Positions 52,023 to 59,978 of a stretch of 64,000 nucleotides of DNA are shown here, piece after piece. The stretch covers positions 3,143-67,142 of the forward strand of contig CAZYVD010000010.1 of assembly GCA_964651045.1 (NCBI GenBank), read 5' to 3'. The position numbers and the translations under genes were made by a program. The DNA comes from CAZYVD01 sp964651045 (GTDB taxonomy: Bacteria; Zhuqueibacterota; QNDG01; DSAB01). Within the stretch, counting starts at the first letter, position 1; every line of letters begins with the position of its first letter. The notes below the pieces were generated by a model that saw nothing but the letters and a program-made list of their open reading frames with translations, did not search any database and was not told the origin of the DNA.

Positions 52023-52352
52023 ATGCCAAGAGGAGATGGAACAGGCCCCATGGGAATGGGACCAATGACAGGTAGGGCGGCCGGCTACTGCGCTGGCTAC
52101 TCGGTGCCGGGATTCATGAATCCCTATGGAGGAAGATTTGGTGGAGGATTTGGCAGAGGAAGAGGATTTGGATGGAGAAGATGGGCTGGTTTTCCTTCGG
52201 CCTACCAGTATCCTCTTCCCTATGGAACAGGCTTTACTCAGGATCAGGAGATCGAACTCCTTCAAAATCATGCGAAGATATTGAAAGATCAGCTCGAGAA
52301 CATCGAAAAACGGATCTCAGATCTTGAGAGCAAGTCAGCCAAAGAGGCATAG
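52023..52352 (+). CDS. DUF5320-like protein with MPRGDGTGP N-terminus (first copy)
   Basis: The 109-residue protein starts MPRGDGTGPMGMGPMTGRAA, goes through a Gly/Phe/Arg-rich region (GGGFGRGRGFGWRRW) and ends in a coiled coil (DQEIELLQNHAKILKDQLEN). This is the DUF5320 type found beside NifX-type genes in anaerobes; the function is unknown. It follows the scaffold gene directly. The N-terminal nine residues recur in the protein at 53096. A very stable hairpin follows. Confidence 0.85.
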   Translation: MPRGDGTGPMGMGPMTGRAAGYCAGYSVPGFMNPYGGRFGGGFGRGRGFGWRRWAGFPSAYQYPLPYGTGFTQDQEIELLQNHAKILKDQLENIEKRISDLESKSAKEA

Positions 52353-52362
52353 TAGTTCATGA

Positions 52363-52394
52363 GGATCCCGGTGTTAGTAAAAACGCCGGGATCC
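52363..52394 (+). repeat. Long hairpin after the first DUF5320-like gene
   Basis: GGATCCCGGTGTT and AACGCCGGGATCC form a 13-bp stem (one G-U pair) around a 6-nt loop. The following bases are all A, so on the plus strand it lacks the T tract of a terminator. It may stabilise the upstream message or act as processing site. Confidence 0.7.
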
Positions 52395-52426
52395 AAAAAA
52401 AAAATTAAAAATGAGGATTAAAAGGC

Positions 52427-52678
52427 ATGCCGACCTATGAATATGAATGCACCGTATGCGGACACCGATTCACAAAATTTCAATCAATAAATGATGAGCC
52501 CGTAAAAAAATGCCCTGAGTGTTCTGGTAAGGTTAACAGGTTGATCTCTGGCGGAATGGGAGTGATATTCAAGGGCTCAGGATTTTATTCCACAGACTAC
52601 AAGAAAAAGAGCAGCGGTGATTCATGCTGTAGTCAGGGAAATCAGTGCGAAAATCCAAAACGCTGCTGTGGAAGATAA
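52427..52678 (+). CDS. FmdB-family zinc-ribbon protein, second copy
   Basis: The 83-residue protein (MPTYEYECTVCGHRFTKFQS, CPECSGKVNRLISGG, FKGSGFYSTDY) is a paralogue of the one in the dnaJ-dnaK gap. It has an extra Cys-rich tail (DSCCSQGNQCENPKRCCGR), which could bind metal or clusters. FmdB proteins often sit in cofactor or redox operons. Confidence 0.9.
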   Translation: MPTYEYECTVCGHRFTKFQSINDEPVKKCPECSGKVNRLISGGMGVIFKGSGFYSTDYKKKSSGDSCCSQGNQCENPKRCCGR

Positions 52679-52698
52679 TCTGCAGGCTGGATTATACC

Positions 52699-53079
52699 AT
52701 GTCTGTATCTATTGATAAAAATATCTGCAGGGGATGTGGAGTATGTATAGAAAGCTGTCCTGCTGGTGCCATCAAAATGGAGAGAACTATTGTTGTTGAC
52801 CCAGAAAAATGTACTGAATGCAGCAGATGTATGAATGCCTGCCCATTCGGTGCTATCACCTTACAGAACAACTCTCCTGCTGACAGACCGCATTCTCATT
52901 CTGAATCAGCACAAATATTTCTTCCAAATAGTACCAGAATCAAAGTCCAGAAACCCCTGCAACCGGATAAATCTTACAATGATTCGCTAAACGACCTTCG
53001 TGCTCAAAAGGAGAATCTCGAGAGACGCCTTGAAGAAGTTCAGAAGAGAATTGACAGATTAAAACATTGTTTAAAATAA
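52699..53079 (+). CDS. Two-cluster ferredoxin with C-terminal coiled coil
   Basis: Starting at ATG 52699, the 126-residue protein begins MSVSIDKNICRGCGVC and has two [4Fe-4S] motifs (CRGCGVCIESCPAGAI, CTECSRCMNACPFGAI), then about 65 residues with a coiled coil (LNDLRAQKENLERRLEEVQK). The tail is unusual for ferredoxins and resembles the coiled coil of the DUF5320-like protein, so the two may associate. An upstream frame extension overlaps the FmdB gene and is unlikely. Confidence 0.85.
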   Translation: MSVSIDKNICRGCGVCIESCPAGAIKMERTIVVDPEKCTECSRCMNACPFGAITLQNNSPADRPHSHSESAQIFLPNSTRIKVQKPLQPDKSYNDSLNDLRAQKENLERRLEEVQKRIDRLKHCLK

Positions 53080-53095
53080 AGAAAGGAGGCATATT

Positions 53096-53323
53096 ATGCC
53101 AAGAGGAGATGGAACTGGTCCTGCAGGACAGGGCCCTGGAACAGGAAGAGGAATGGGAAGGGGAGGCGGAGGTAGAGGAAGAATGGGCGGTAATCGCCCT
53201 GGAGCAGGTCCTGGCGGAAGCTGTGTATGTCCAAGCTGCGGTGCAAAGGTAGTCCACAAACAGGGAGAGCCTTGCTATACAATCAGCTGTCCCCAATGTG
53301 GAGCAAAGATGATGAGAGAATAG
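53096..53323 (+). CDS. Gly/Arg-rich zinc-ribbon protein with MPRGDGTGP N-terminus (second copy)
   Basis: The 75-residue protein starts MPRGDGTGPAGQGPGTGRGM, has a Gly/Arg-rich middle, and ends with two CxxC pairs (CVCPSCGAK, then CPQCGAKMMRE) that form a zinc ribbon or rubredoxin-like site. Only the first nine residues are shared with the 52023 product. A GAAAGGAGG site precedes it. Function unknown; the cluster context implies metal or cluster handling. Confidence 0.82.
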   Translation: MPRGDGTGPAGQGPGTGRGMGRGGGGRGRMGGNRPGAGPGGSCVCPSCGAKVVHKQGEPCYTISCPQCGAKMMRE

Positions 53324-53335
53324 AGGAGAAAACAT

Positions 53336-54106
53336 ATGAAGATAGCCATAACCTCTCAGGGAACCGATCTGAATGCAGAAATCGACCCTCGCTTTGGCAG
53401 ATGTAGCTACTTTATCATCTACGATACTGAAAAGGAAAATTATGAGGTAGTTGAAAATTCGAGCATAAATCTTGGTGGTGGTGCAGGAATCCAGGCAGCC
53501 CAGACAATCTCTGAAAATGGAGTGAGAGTTCTGCTCACAGGCAATGTAGGACCAAACGCTTTTCAGACACTTTCTGCTGCATCCATCGAAATATATACCG
53601 GCCTGAGTGGAAAAATTTCAGAAGTTGTAGAAAAGTTCAAGAGTGGGAACTTGGAAAAGAGTTCTGCCCCATCGGTGGATTCCCATCACGGTTTGAACAA
53701 ATCGCAGGCTTCGGTATCGGCCCAGGTGTCGAAAAAACGAATAGCAGTCGCCTCAGAAGATGACAGGGGGCTCGAATCAAACGTAAGCGCTCATTTTGGA
53801 AGATGCCCCTACTACACAATGGTCGAAGTCGAGGGTGACAGGATCGTACTCAGCTATAAGGTAGAGAATCCCTTTTTTCATGCACATGGACAGCCCGGTC
53901 AGGTTCCAACATTTATCCGTGACCAGGGATCCAATGTTATAATAGCCGGAGGCATGGGCCAGCGTGCCGTTGAATTTTTTAACCAGTTTGGAATAGAGGT
54001 AGTAACGGGTACAGCAAGAAAGGTAAACGATGTCGTGAACCAATACATTCAGGGAAGAATAAAGGGCTATACCCCCTGTGACCACGAACATGAACCTTGT
54101 GATTGA
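53336..54106 (+). CDS. Tandem NifX/NifB-type (dinitrogenase FeMo-cofactor-like) protein, Orp-like
   Basis: The 256-residue protein consists of two copies of the NifX-type domain: about 1-105 (KIAITSQGTDLNAEIDPRFG, GNVGPNAFQTL) and about 130-245 (RIAVASEDDRGLESNVSAHF, GRCPYY, GGMGQRAVEFF). The single-domain Orp protein of Desulfovibrio carries a mixed Mo-Cu-S cluster. In most anaerobes the domains are separate genes, so the fusion is notable. It probably binds a metal-sulfur cluster. The C-terminus is CDHEHEPCD, a possible metal site. The stop overlaps an alternative start of the mrp gene. Confidence 0.88.
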   Translation: MKIAITSQGTDLNAEIDPRFGRCSYFIIYDTEKENYEVVENSSINLGGGAGIQAAQTISENGVRVLLTGNVGPNAFQTLSAASIEIYTGLSGKISEVVEKFKSGNLEKSSAPSVDSHHGLNKSQASVSAQVSKKRIAVASEDDRGLESNVSAHFGRCPYYTMVEVEGDRIVLSYKVENPFFHAHGQPGQVPTFIRDQGSNVIIAGGMGQRAVEFFNQFGIEVVTGTARKVNDVVNQYIQGRIKGYTPCDHEHEPCD

Positions 54107-54153
54107 TTAACCCAATCTATGGAATAAAAATTAAGGGAAAGGAAATAGTCTCT

Positions 54154-54978
54154 ATGAATAAGGATCAGGAAAAAGTTAAGACAATGGAAGAACAGAACCG
54201 CCGAATCGACGAAAATTTAAAAAAGATAAAACACAGGATAGTCATATTCAGCGGCAAAGGAGGAGTCGGCAAGAGTACAGTTGCCGTGAATTTAGCCTAC
54301 TCACTCACGCTTAAGGGGCTTAAAGTCGGCCTTTTAGATGCAGACATCACAGGGCCAAACATACCAAAAATGATCGGTCTCAAAGGATTTCCGAGAATCG
54401 ACCCGGAAGAAAAAAACATTCTTCCCCAAGAAAAAGACGGGTTATATGTTATCTCTATCGCCCCAATGGTTCCTCAGGATGCTCCTGTCATCTGGCGTGG
54501 GCCGCTGCGATCCGGCGCAATTACTCAATTTCTATCAGATGTGGTCTGGGGAGATCTTGACTTTCTACTTGCAGATCTTCCACCCGGCACAGGAGACGAG
54601 GTCTTGACTACTGCTCAGAAAATGATTCCTCAAATGGCAATAATAGTAACGACTCCGCAGGAGGTATCCCTGATAGACTGCCGAAGGGCAGTAAACATGG
54701 CAAAGAAGCTGAATATCGGGAAAATAGGCGTTGTGGAAAACATGTCGGGTCTTCTCTGTCCGCACTGTGGAAAAGAGATTGATCTGTTCGATTCTGGCGG
54801 TGGTGAAAAGATGGCAAACGAGATGGGGGTCACATTTCTTGGCCGAATTCCCATTGAGATCGAAACTCGCAAAGGAGGCGATTCGGGAAATCCTGTTGTC
54901 CTCTCAAACAAGAAAAGCGGTACTGCCGACTCGTTTGCTCTGATTGCAGAAAATACAATAAAACTCGTATCACTGTGA
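54154..54978 (+). CDS. mrp: Mrp/NBP35-type iron-sulfur P-loop ATPase
   Basis: Starting at ATG 54154 (after GGGAAAGGA), the 274-residue protein has the Walker A motif FSGKGGVGKSTVAVNLA, LLDADITGPNIP, LPPGTGDEVL, and the CxxC cluster site MSGLLCPHCGK. Mrp/ApbC proteins carry and transfer [4Fe-4S] clusters. It is the third P-loop ATPase of the cluster, separate from the two with ferredoxin inserts. An upstream TTG overlapping the preceding stop is less likely. Confidence 0.95.
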   Translation: MNKDQEKVKTMEEQNRRIDENLKKIKHRIVIFSGKGGVGKSTVAVNLAYSLTLKGLKVGLLDADITGPNIPKMIGLKGFPRIDPEEKNILPQEKDGLYVISIAPMVPQDAPVIWRGPLRSGAITQFLSDVVWGDLDFLLADLPPGTGDEVLTTAQKMIPQMAIIVTTPQEVSLIDCRRAVNMAKKLNIGKIGVVENMSGLLCPHCGKEIDLFDSGGGEKMANEMGVTFLGRIPIEIETRKGGDSGNPVVLSNKKSGTADSFALIAENTIKLVSL

Positions 54979-54984
54979 TGAAAA

Positions 54985-55620
54985 ATGAGCAGACAAATGG
55001 AAAATAAAATTCATCAGAAAAAACAACCTCTCCCAACATGCGACCTGTGCAAATCGAAAAAATGTAGGGAGGGAGAAGACTGCTTCTCCATGTCCAACCA
55101 GATAGTTTCAGAATATACAGGAGATAGACTCAAACTTGCACGAGTCTCATCTATGATCGAGGGCAGATACTATATGAAAAAGACCCGTCTGGAGGAGATA
55201 ATTCTTTTTTCAAATGAAATGGGATACAAGAGGCTTGGGATCGCATTCTGTATTGGACTTTCCGATGAGGCAAGTATGCTTGCCAAACTTCTCAGAGACA
55301 AATTCGAGGTCGTTTCTGTATGCTGCAAGGTTTGCGGAATAGAGAAAAGTTATTTTAACTTCGAGAAAATAGATCCCGGAAGTGCTGAGTCGATGTGCAA
55401 TCCAATAGGCCAGGCAATCCTTCTCAATAGTGCAGAGACCGATCTAAATATCATCTGCGGACTTTGCATTGGTCACGATATACAATTCACACAATTTTCA
55501 AAGGCTCCTGTAACAACCTACATCGTCAAAGACCGCCTGCTTGCCCACAACACTGCAGGCATGCTCTACTGCGGATATTTGAAAAAAAGAATCCAAAAAA
55601 ACGGCAGGAGAGAGAAATGA
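54985..55620 (+). CDS. DUF1847 metal-binding protein
   Basis: The 211-residue protein has the DUF1847 pattern: N-terminal CDLCKSKKCREGEDC, central LGIAFCIGLSDEA, VCCKVCGIEK, CNPIGQA and ICGLCIGHDIQF. About a dozen Cys suggest metal or cluster binding. Members are predicted cytoplasmic metal-binding proteins of anaerobes. Its start is 6 bp after mrp and its stop overlaps the start of the exporter gene (ATGA). Confidence 0.88.
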   Translation: MSRQMENKIHQKKQPLPTCDLCKSKKCREGEDCFSMSNQIVSEYTGDRLKLARVSSMIEGRYYMKKTRLEEIILFSNEMGYKRLGIAFCIGLSDEASMLAKLLRDKFEVVSVCCKVCGIEKSYFNFEKIDPGSAESMCNPIGQAILLNSAETDLNIICGLCIGHDIQFTQFSKAPVTTYIVKDRLLAHNTAGMLYCGYLKKRIQKNGRREK

Positions 55621-56645
55621 CAGAAATAGTATCTGTTATCAAACATTCATTAATGATAACAACGTTTGTCTTTGTAATGATGCTGATAGTAGACTACATC
55701 AATGTCATCACATCAGGACGGTTATCGGTTTTAATGAAAGGAGGAAAATGGCGGCAGTACATGACAAGCTCCTTTTTAGGTGCAACTCCTGGCTGTCTCG
55801 GATCATTCATGAATGTCTCATTCTATGTACATGGACTCATAGGTTTCGGGGCGATCGTGGGAGGAATGATTGCAACATCTGGGGACGAGGCCTTTGTCAT
55901 GCTTACCCTCTTTCCTGGAAAAGCGCTTATCCTCTTTGGACTTCTGATGATAATGGGCATTATATTTGGGTTTGTAGCCGACAGGATCGCAAGTGTTCTT
56001 AAAATCACACCGTGCCAGGAGTGCGACCTTCAACAGATACATACAATCGAAACCTGTCAGTGTTTTGATAAAACCGAGCTTTCCAAAAACTTTTTTAATA
56101 TATCCATCCAACGAGCAGTACTTGTTCTCGGTACAGTTATTATCATTGTTGCACTGACAACAGGGATCATCGGACCCGAGGAGTGGAACTGGGAGAAAGT
56201 CACACTGACGATTCTCGTGGCTGTGGCTGCAGTCATTGTGGGAAGTGTACCCAATCATTATCTCAGAGAACACATCTGGGATCATATTGTAAGAAAACAT
56301 CTTTGGAAAATCTTTCTCTGGTCACTACTTGCACTCTTTGTTATAAACATTGGGTTAGAACACTGGAACCTGGAATCCTTTATCAAGAGTCACATGGGGT
56401 GGGTGCTCATCATCAGTGGTATTGCCGGAATCATCCCTGAATCCGGTCCGCACATGATTTTTGTCATAATGTTTGCTCAGGGTCTAATCCCATTCTCTGT
56501 GCTTCTTACGAGTTCTTTTGTTCAGGACGGCCATGGAATGCTGCCGCTTCTATCCTATTCAGTAAGGGATTCTGTGATGATCAAGGCCTTTAATCTTGTT
56601 TTTGGACTCGTGGTCGGTGGACTGCTCTTCGCAATCGGATGGTAG
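55617..56645 (+). CDS. Putative 10TM heavy-metal exporter (ArsP_2-type)
   Basis: From the ATG overlapping the DUF1847 stop, the protein has 342 residues and about ten membrane helices. The conserved loop GGKWRQYMTSSFLGATPGC, then MIATSGDEAFVML and a repeated GIAGIIPESGPHMIFV match the family annotated as putative 10TM heavy-metal exporter or manganese transporter. A loop between helices holds CQECDLQQIH, possibly a metal sensor. Tight coupling with DUF1847 suggests that the latter supplies or senses the transported metal. Confidence 0.85.
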   Translation: MTEIVSVIKHSLMITTFVFVMMLIVDYINVITSGRLSVLMKGGKWRQYMTSSFLGATPGCLGSFMNVSFYVHGLIGFGAIVGGMIATSGDEAFVMLTLFPGKALILFGLLMIMGIIFGFVADRIASVLKITPCQECDLQQIHTIETCQCFDKTELSKNFFNISIQRAVLVLGTVIIIVALTTGIIGPEEWNWEKVTLTILVAVAAVIVGSVPNHYLREHIWDHIVRKHLWKIFLWSLLALFVINIGLEHWNLESFIKSHMGWVLIISGIAGIIPESGPHMIFVIMFAQGLIPFSVLLTSSFVQDGHGMLPLLSYSVRDSVMIKAFNLVFGLVVGGLLFAIGW

Positions 56646-56663
56646 ACAGGAGTCGGAATAGAT

Positions 56664-57617
56664 ATGATAATATTCGGCCCAGTTCCATCCAGAAGACTCG
56701 GAAGAAGCCTTGGAATAAACAACATACCATACAAGGCATGTACATATTCATGCATCTACTGCCAGCTTGGAAAAACCAAAAAGTTAACTGCAGAGCCTCA
56801 GCAATATTACGATCCAGAACAGATTCTTACCATGACAGCAGATTCAGTAGATAAATTACAAGAAAATAAAGAGCATATAGACTACATCACCTTTGTTCCT
56901 GATGGAGAACCCACTCTCGATATTAATCTTGGAAGAGAGATAGAGCTGCTCAAGGGGCTTGGGATAAAAGTTGCCGTGATAACAAATTCCTCTCTTATAT
57001 GGAGAGATGATGTGCGGCAAAGGCTTTCAAAGGCCGATCTGGTATCTTTGAAGGTAGACTCATTAACAGAACAGTCGTGGCACAGAATCAACAGGCCGCA
57101 TCCTCTTCTCAATATCGATGATATTAAAGAATCTATGATCTCATTTGCAAAGGATTACCGCGGCACCATTATAACAGAGACCATGCTTGTGGGCGGAATA
57201 AATGATGACTTAGAAGAGATAAAAAGGATAGGTGAATTCTTGTTAAAGCTCAGGCCCAAAACCGCATATCTCTCTATTCCAACACGTCCTCCAGCAGAAA
57301 AATGGGTCAAGAGTCCGAGTCCTGCCCTACTCGCCCAGTCATTTAAGACTCTAAAGGATTCAGGCCTCTTTCCAGAATATCTAACAGAATACGAGGGAAA
57401 TCTTTTCTCGAAAAGAAATGACCTCAGAGAAGACCTTTTAAGCATTACTTCAGTCCATCCCATGCGCGAGGAGGGTGTTAGAGAATTTCTGTTAAAAAAT
57501 GACGGTGACTGGTCACTGGTAGATGAACTCATTAGAGACGGGCTTATTGTTAAAAAAGAATATGATGGGAAGATCTTTTATCGCAGAAGATTTTCAGGGA
57601 ATGACAAAAAACTTTAA
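56664..57617 (+). CDS. Radical SAM enzyme (COG0731 type)
   Basis: The 317-residue protein starts MIIFGPVPSRRLGRSLGINN and has the radical SAM triad CTYSCIYC (CxxxCxxC) near residue 30, followed by DGEPTLD, and a C-terminal winged-helix-like segment. COG0731 is the TYW1-like group, but this member lacks the flavodoxin part. Similar standalone genes occur in metal-cofactor clusters, so modification of a cofactor or RNA is possible. It lies between the exporter and the split permease. Confidence 0.88.
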   Translation: MIIFGPVPSRRLGRSLGINNIPYKACTYSCIYCQLGKTKKLTAEPQQYYDPEQILTMTADSVDKLQENKEHIDYITFVPDGEPTLDINLGREIELLKGLGIKVAVITNSSLIWRDDVRQRLSKADLVSLKVDSLTEQSWHRINRPHPLLNIDDIKESMISFAKDYRGTIITETMLVGGINDDLEEIKRIGEFLLKLRPKTAYLSIPTRPPAEKWVKSPSPALLAQSFKTLKDSGLFPEYLTEYEGNLFSKRNDLREDLLSITSVHPMREEGVREFLLKNDGDWSLVDELIRDGLIVKKEYDGKIFYRRRFSGNDKKL

Positions 57618-57627
57618 AAGAGGAAAA

Positions 57628-58074
57628 ATGAAAAACAAAAAAGAGAATAAACTAAAAAGGCTGGCAAGATCATTCTACGGTGCATTAAAGAGCCTCGGCT
57701 TTGCACTGCCTGCCATTGTAGTAGTGATTCTTTTAACCGGTCTTTTCAGGACATTCATCTCAAAAAAGATGATAGTGTCGATATTCAGTGGACATGGACT
57801 GCTCGATACACTGGTTGGATCAATATCAGGCAGCATATCTGCAGGCAACCCGATCACAAGTTATATAATCGGAGGAGAACTTTTAAAAAACAGTGTGAGC
57901 CTCTTTGCAGTCACCTCATTCATTGTGGCATGGGTCACTGTGGGAATAATCCAGCTCCCTGTGGAGTCTGCATTCCTCGGTAAAAGATTTGCCGTTGTGC
58001 GAAACGGCGTAAGTTTTATCCTCTCTATTCTCGTATCGATTGCTACGGTACTGACATTGAGGACAATCTCATGA
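57628..58074 (+). CDS. ArsP_1/COG0701-like half permease, first
   Basis: Using ATG 57628 (after AGAGGA), the protein has 148 residues with four or five helices (LPAIVVVILLTGLFRTF, GSISGSISAGNPITSYIIGG). This resembles half of a COG0701 permease, which is normally about 300-350 residues. The frame extends upstream inside the radical SAM gene, but without a ribosome-binding site. Together with the next gene it would make a complete transporter. ArsP-type permeases export organoarsenicals or other metalloids. Confidence 0.78.
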   Translation: MKNKKENKLKRLARSFYGALKSLGFALPAIVVVILLTGLFRTFISKKMIVSIFSGHGLLDTLVGSISGSISAGNPITSYIIGGELLKNSVSLFAVTSFIVAWVTVGIIQLPVESAFLGKRFAVVRNGVSFILSILVSIATVLTLRTIS

Positions 58075-58607
58075 AAAACAATAAACCTGAAAACGCAAAG
58101 AAAAAAACCAGAAAGGGAAATTACAGGTACTACCTTCTCCTCGCCAGCCTCTTCCTTTATGCGATCCTTTTTATTTTAAAACCAGAAGATACACTGAAGG
58201 CAATGAAGACTTCCCTTGCCACATTGATTCAGATCGTTCCGATCCTTCTCGGAGTCATACTTTTCATGGGAATGTTCAACTACTTTATAAATCCTAAAAA
58301 ACTTTCATATTATCTCGGAAAAGAATCCGGAGTCAAGGGATGGTTTCTTGCAGTATCTGCAGGAGTTTTAAGCCACGGCGCAATTTATGTGTGGTACAGC
58401 CTGTTAAAAGAGTTGAGGGAACATGGAATGAGGAGCGGTCTGGCTGCAGTCTTTCTGTACAACAGGGCAATAAAGATTCCCTTCATACCAGTCATGGTAT
58501 ATTACTTTGGAATCAAGTATGTAATTGTACTGCTTCTCTATATGATAATCTTGTCTGTGTTAGAAGGAAAAATTGTGGAGGTATTAATAGATGAAAAAAC
58601 TCACTAA
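58071..58607 (+). CDS. ArsP_1/COG0701-like half permease, second
   Basis: The 178-residue membrane protein has about five helices (LLLASLFLYAILFIL, IQIVPILLGVILFMGMFNY, WFLAVSAGVLSHGAIYVWYS) and starts at an ATGA overlap with the first half, so both are translated together. It probably dimerises with the first half. The split is not a recent frameshift: each half has its own start and its own basic N-terminus. Confidence 0.78.
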   Translation: MKNNKPENAKKKTRKGNYRYYLLLASLFLYAILFILKPEDTLKAMKTSLATLIQIVPILLGVILFMGMFNYFINPKKLSYYLGKESGVKGWFLAVSAGVLSHGAIYVWYSLLKELREHGMRSGLAAVFLYNRAIKIPFIPVMVYYFGIKYVIVLLLYMIILSVLEGKIVEVLIDEKTH

Positions 58608-59298
58608 TATTAACTTCATCATCGATGCAATTCTATTCATCATTGTAATGGCAATGGGTGGAATCGGATTTCTGATGAAATTCATACTTATCCCCGGTAC
58701 TGAACGCTGGGATGTCTATGGAAGCAATGTTGAGCTCAAACTCTGGGGATGGGACAGACACCAGTGGGGGTCTCTTCATCTCATTCTAGGATATGTTTTC
58801 CTCGCTCTTCTTCTGCTTCACATCATCCTCCACTGGAATCAGATCAAATGTATTTTCAATAATATGGTTAGAAGAAGGGCTCACAGAGTAATCATTACAC
58901 TTATCTTTTTAATATTGAGCCTTGTTGTTTTTCTCTTCGCATTCTTTGTTCCATTTGACGTAATTGCTGTTGAAAGCGGGCAGGGAAGGAAAATAGAACC
59001 CCAAGACCAAATTAAAACGCACTCCCAGCAGTCAATAAAAGATTCGCAAGAGAAATCATCAAGAAGCAGTGGAAAACAGAAAGGTCAAAACAGGACTGTA
59101 ATGGTCAATGGATCAATGACCCTTGAAGAAGCTGGAGAAAAATATCGAATACCTGCAGACACCCTTAAAAGATTGCTCAACATCCCGCCCGAAACATCCA
59201 GTAGCCAGAGACTCGGAATACTGAGAAAAATGTACGGCTTTCGCATGAGCGATGTTGAGCGCTCAATCGAAAAATATATAGAATCAAAAAGAGAGTAA
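58591..59298 (+). CDS. DUF4405 membrane protein, possible cytochrome b-like
   Basis: The 235-residue protein has three or four helices in its first half (FIIDAILFIIVMAMGGIGFL; WGSLHLILGYVFLALLLLHI; VIITLIFLILSLVVFLFAFF). Several His residues in the second helix (HQWGSLH, HIILHW) could bind heme. A charged linker and a helical C-terminal domain follow (MTLEEAGEKYRIPADTLKRL). The DUF4405 domain is found in membrane redox proteins. The start overlaps the permease gene by 17 bp. Confidence 0.8.
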   Translation: MKKLTNINFIIDAILFIIVMAMGGIGFLMKFILIPGTERWDVYGSNVELKLWGWDRHQWGSLHLILGYVFLALLLLHIILHWNQIKCIFNNMVRRRAHRVIITLIFLILSLVVFLFAFFVPFDVIAVESGQGRKIEPQDQIKTHSQQSIKDSQEKSSRSSGKQKGQNRTVMVNGSMTLEEAGEKYRIPADTLKRLLNIPPETSSSQRLGILRKMYGFRMSDVERSIEKYIESKRE

Positions 59299-59309
59299 AA
59301 AATTGAGCT

Positions 59310-59951
59310 ATGAAAATAACCATAATATATGACAACACACAGCATCAGGAAGAGCTTCAGCCCGACTGGGGTTTTTCAGCTCTTGTTGAACTCGATAACA
59401 ACTCTAAAATACTATTCGATGCAGGAGCAGATGGCTTGATCCTTCTATCCAATATGGAAAAACTCGGAATAGATCCTAAATCAATTAGTACTGTATTCAT
59501 CTCCCATGCACATTACGACCATATAGGTGGACTTTCAACTTTCCTCAATACCAATAATGATGTAAGGGTATTTGTACCTGTTTCACTAAAGGGAATCCAC
59601 AGAGCAAGAGAGGTGATCTCCATAGTAGGTCCAATGGAAATAGGCGAAAATCTATTCTCAACAGGCGAGCTGGATAGAATCGAACAGTCTCTTGTTGTAA
59701 GAATCGAAAAAGGAGTCCTGCTCATAGTTGGCTGCTCGCATCCTAAGATGGAACACATCTTCAGTGCCGCCGAACAATATGGAAATATTCGCGCAATAGT
59801 TGGAGGCATGCATGGACTGAGGAAATTTGATCTGTTCAGAGATTTAGAGCTCATCTGCCCCACACATTGCACACAGAACAAGGATGAAATAGAATATATG
59901 TTTCCTAAAAAGTATATAGAAGGCGGAGCAGGAAAGGTTATATCATTTTAA
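59310..59951 (+). CDS. Metallo-beta-lactamase-fold hydrolase (COG1237-like)
   Basis: The 213-residue protein has the MBL metal motif HAHYDH near residue 69, after FDAGADGLIL, and the later GCSHPKMEH and GMHGLRKF. It resembles the COG1237 group, related to the dihydropterin-phosphate-synthase-like MptA of archaea, but it is shorter and the substrate is unknown. It lies 11 bp after the DUF4405 gene. A cytoplasmic hydrolytic role in cofactor metabolism is inferred. Confidence 0.85.
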   Translation: MKITIIYDNTQHQEELQPDWGFSALVELDNNSKILFDAGADGLILLSNMEKLGIDPKSISTVFISHAHYDHIGGLSTFLNTNNDVRVFVPVSLKGIHRAREVISIVGPMEIGENLFSTGELDRIEQSLVVRIEKGVLLIVGCSHPKMEHIFSAAEQYGNIRAIVGGMHGLRKFDLFRDLELICPTHCTQNKDEIEYMFPKKYIEGGAGKVISF

Positions 59952-59978
59952 TCCTGATATCATAGAAAGGAGCAAACC

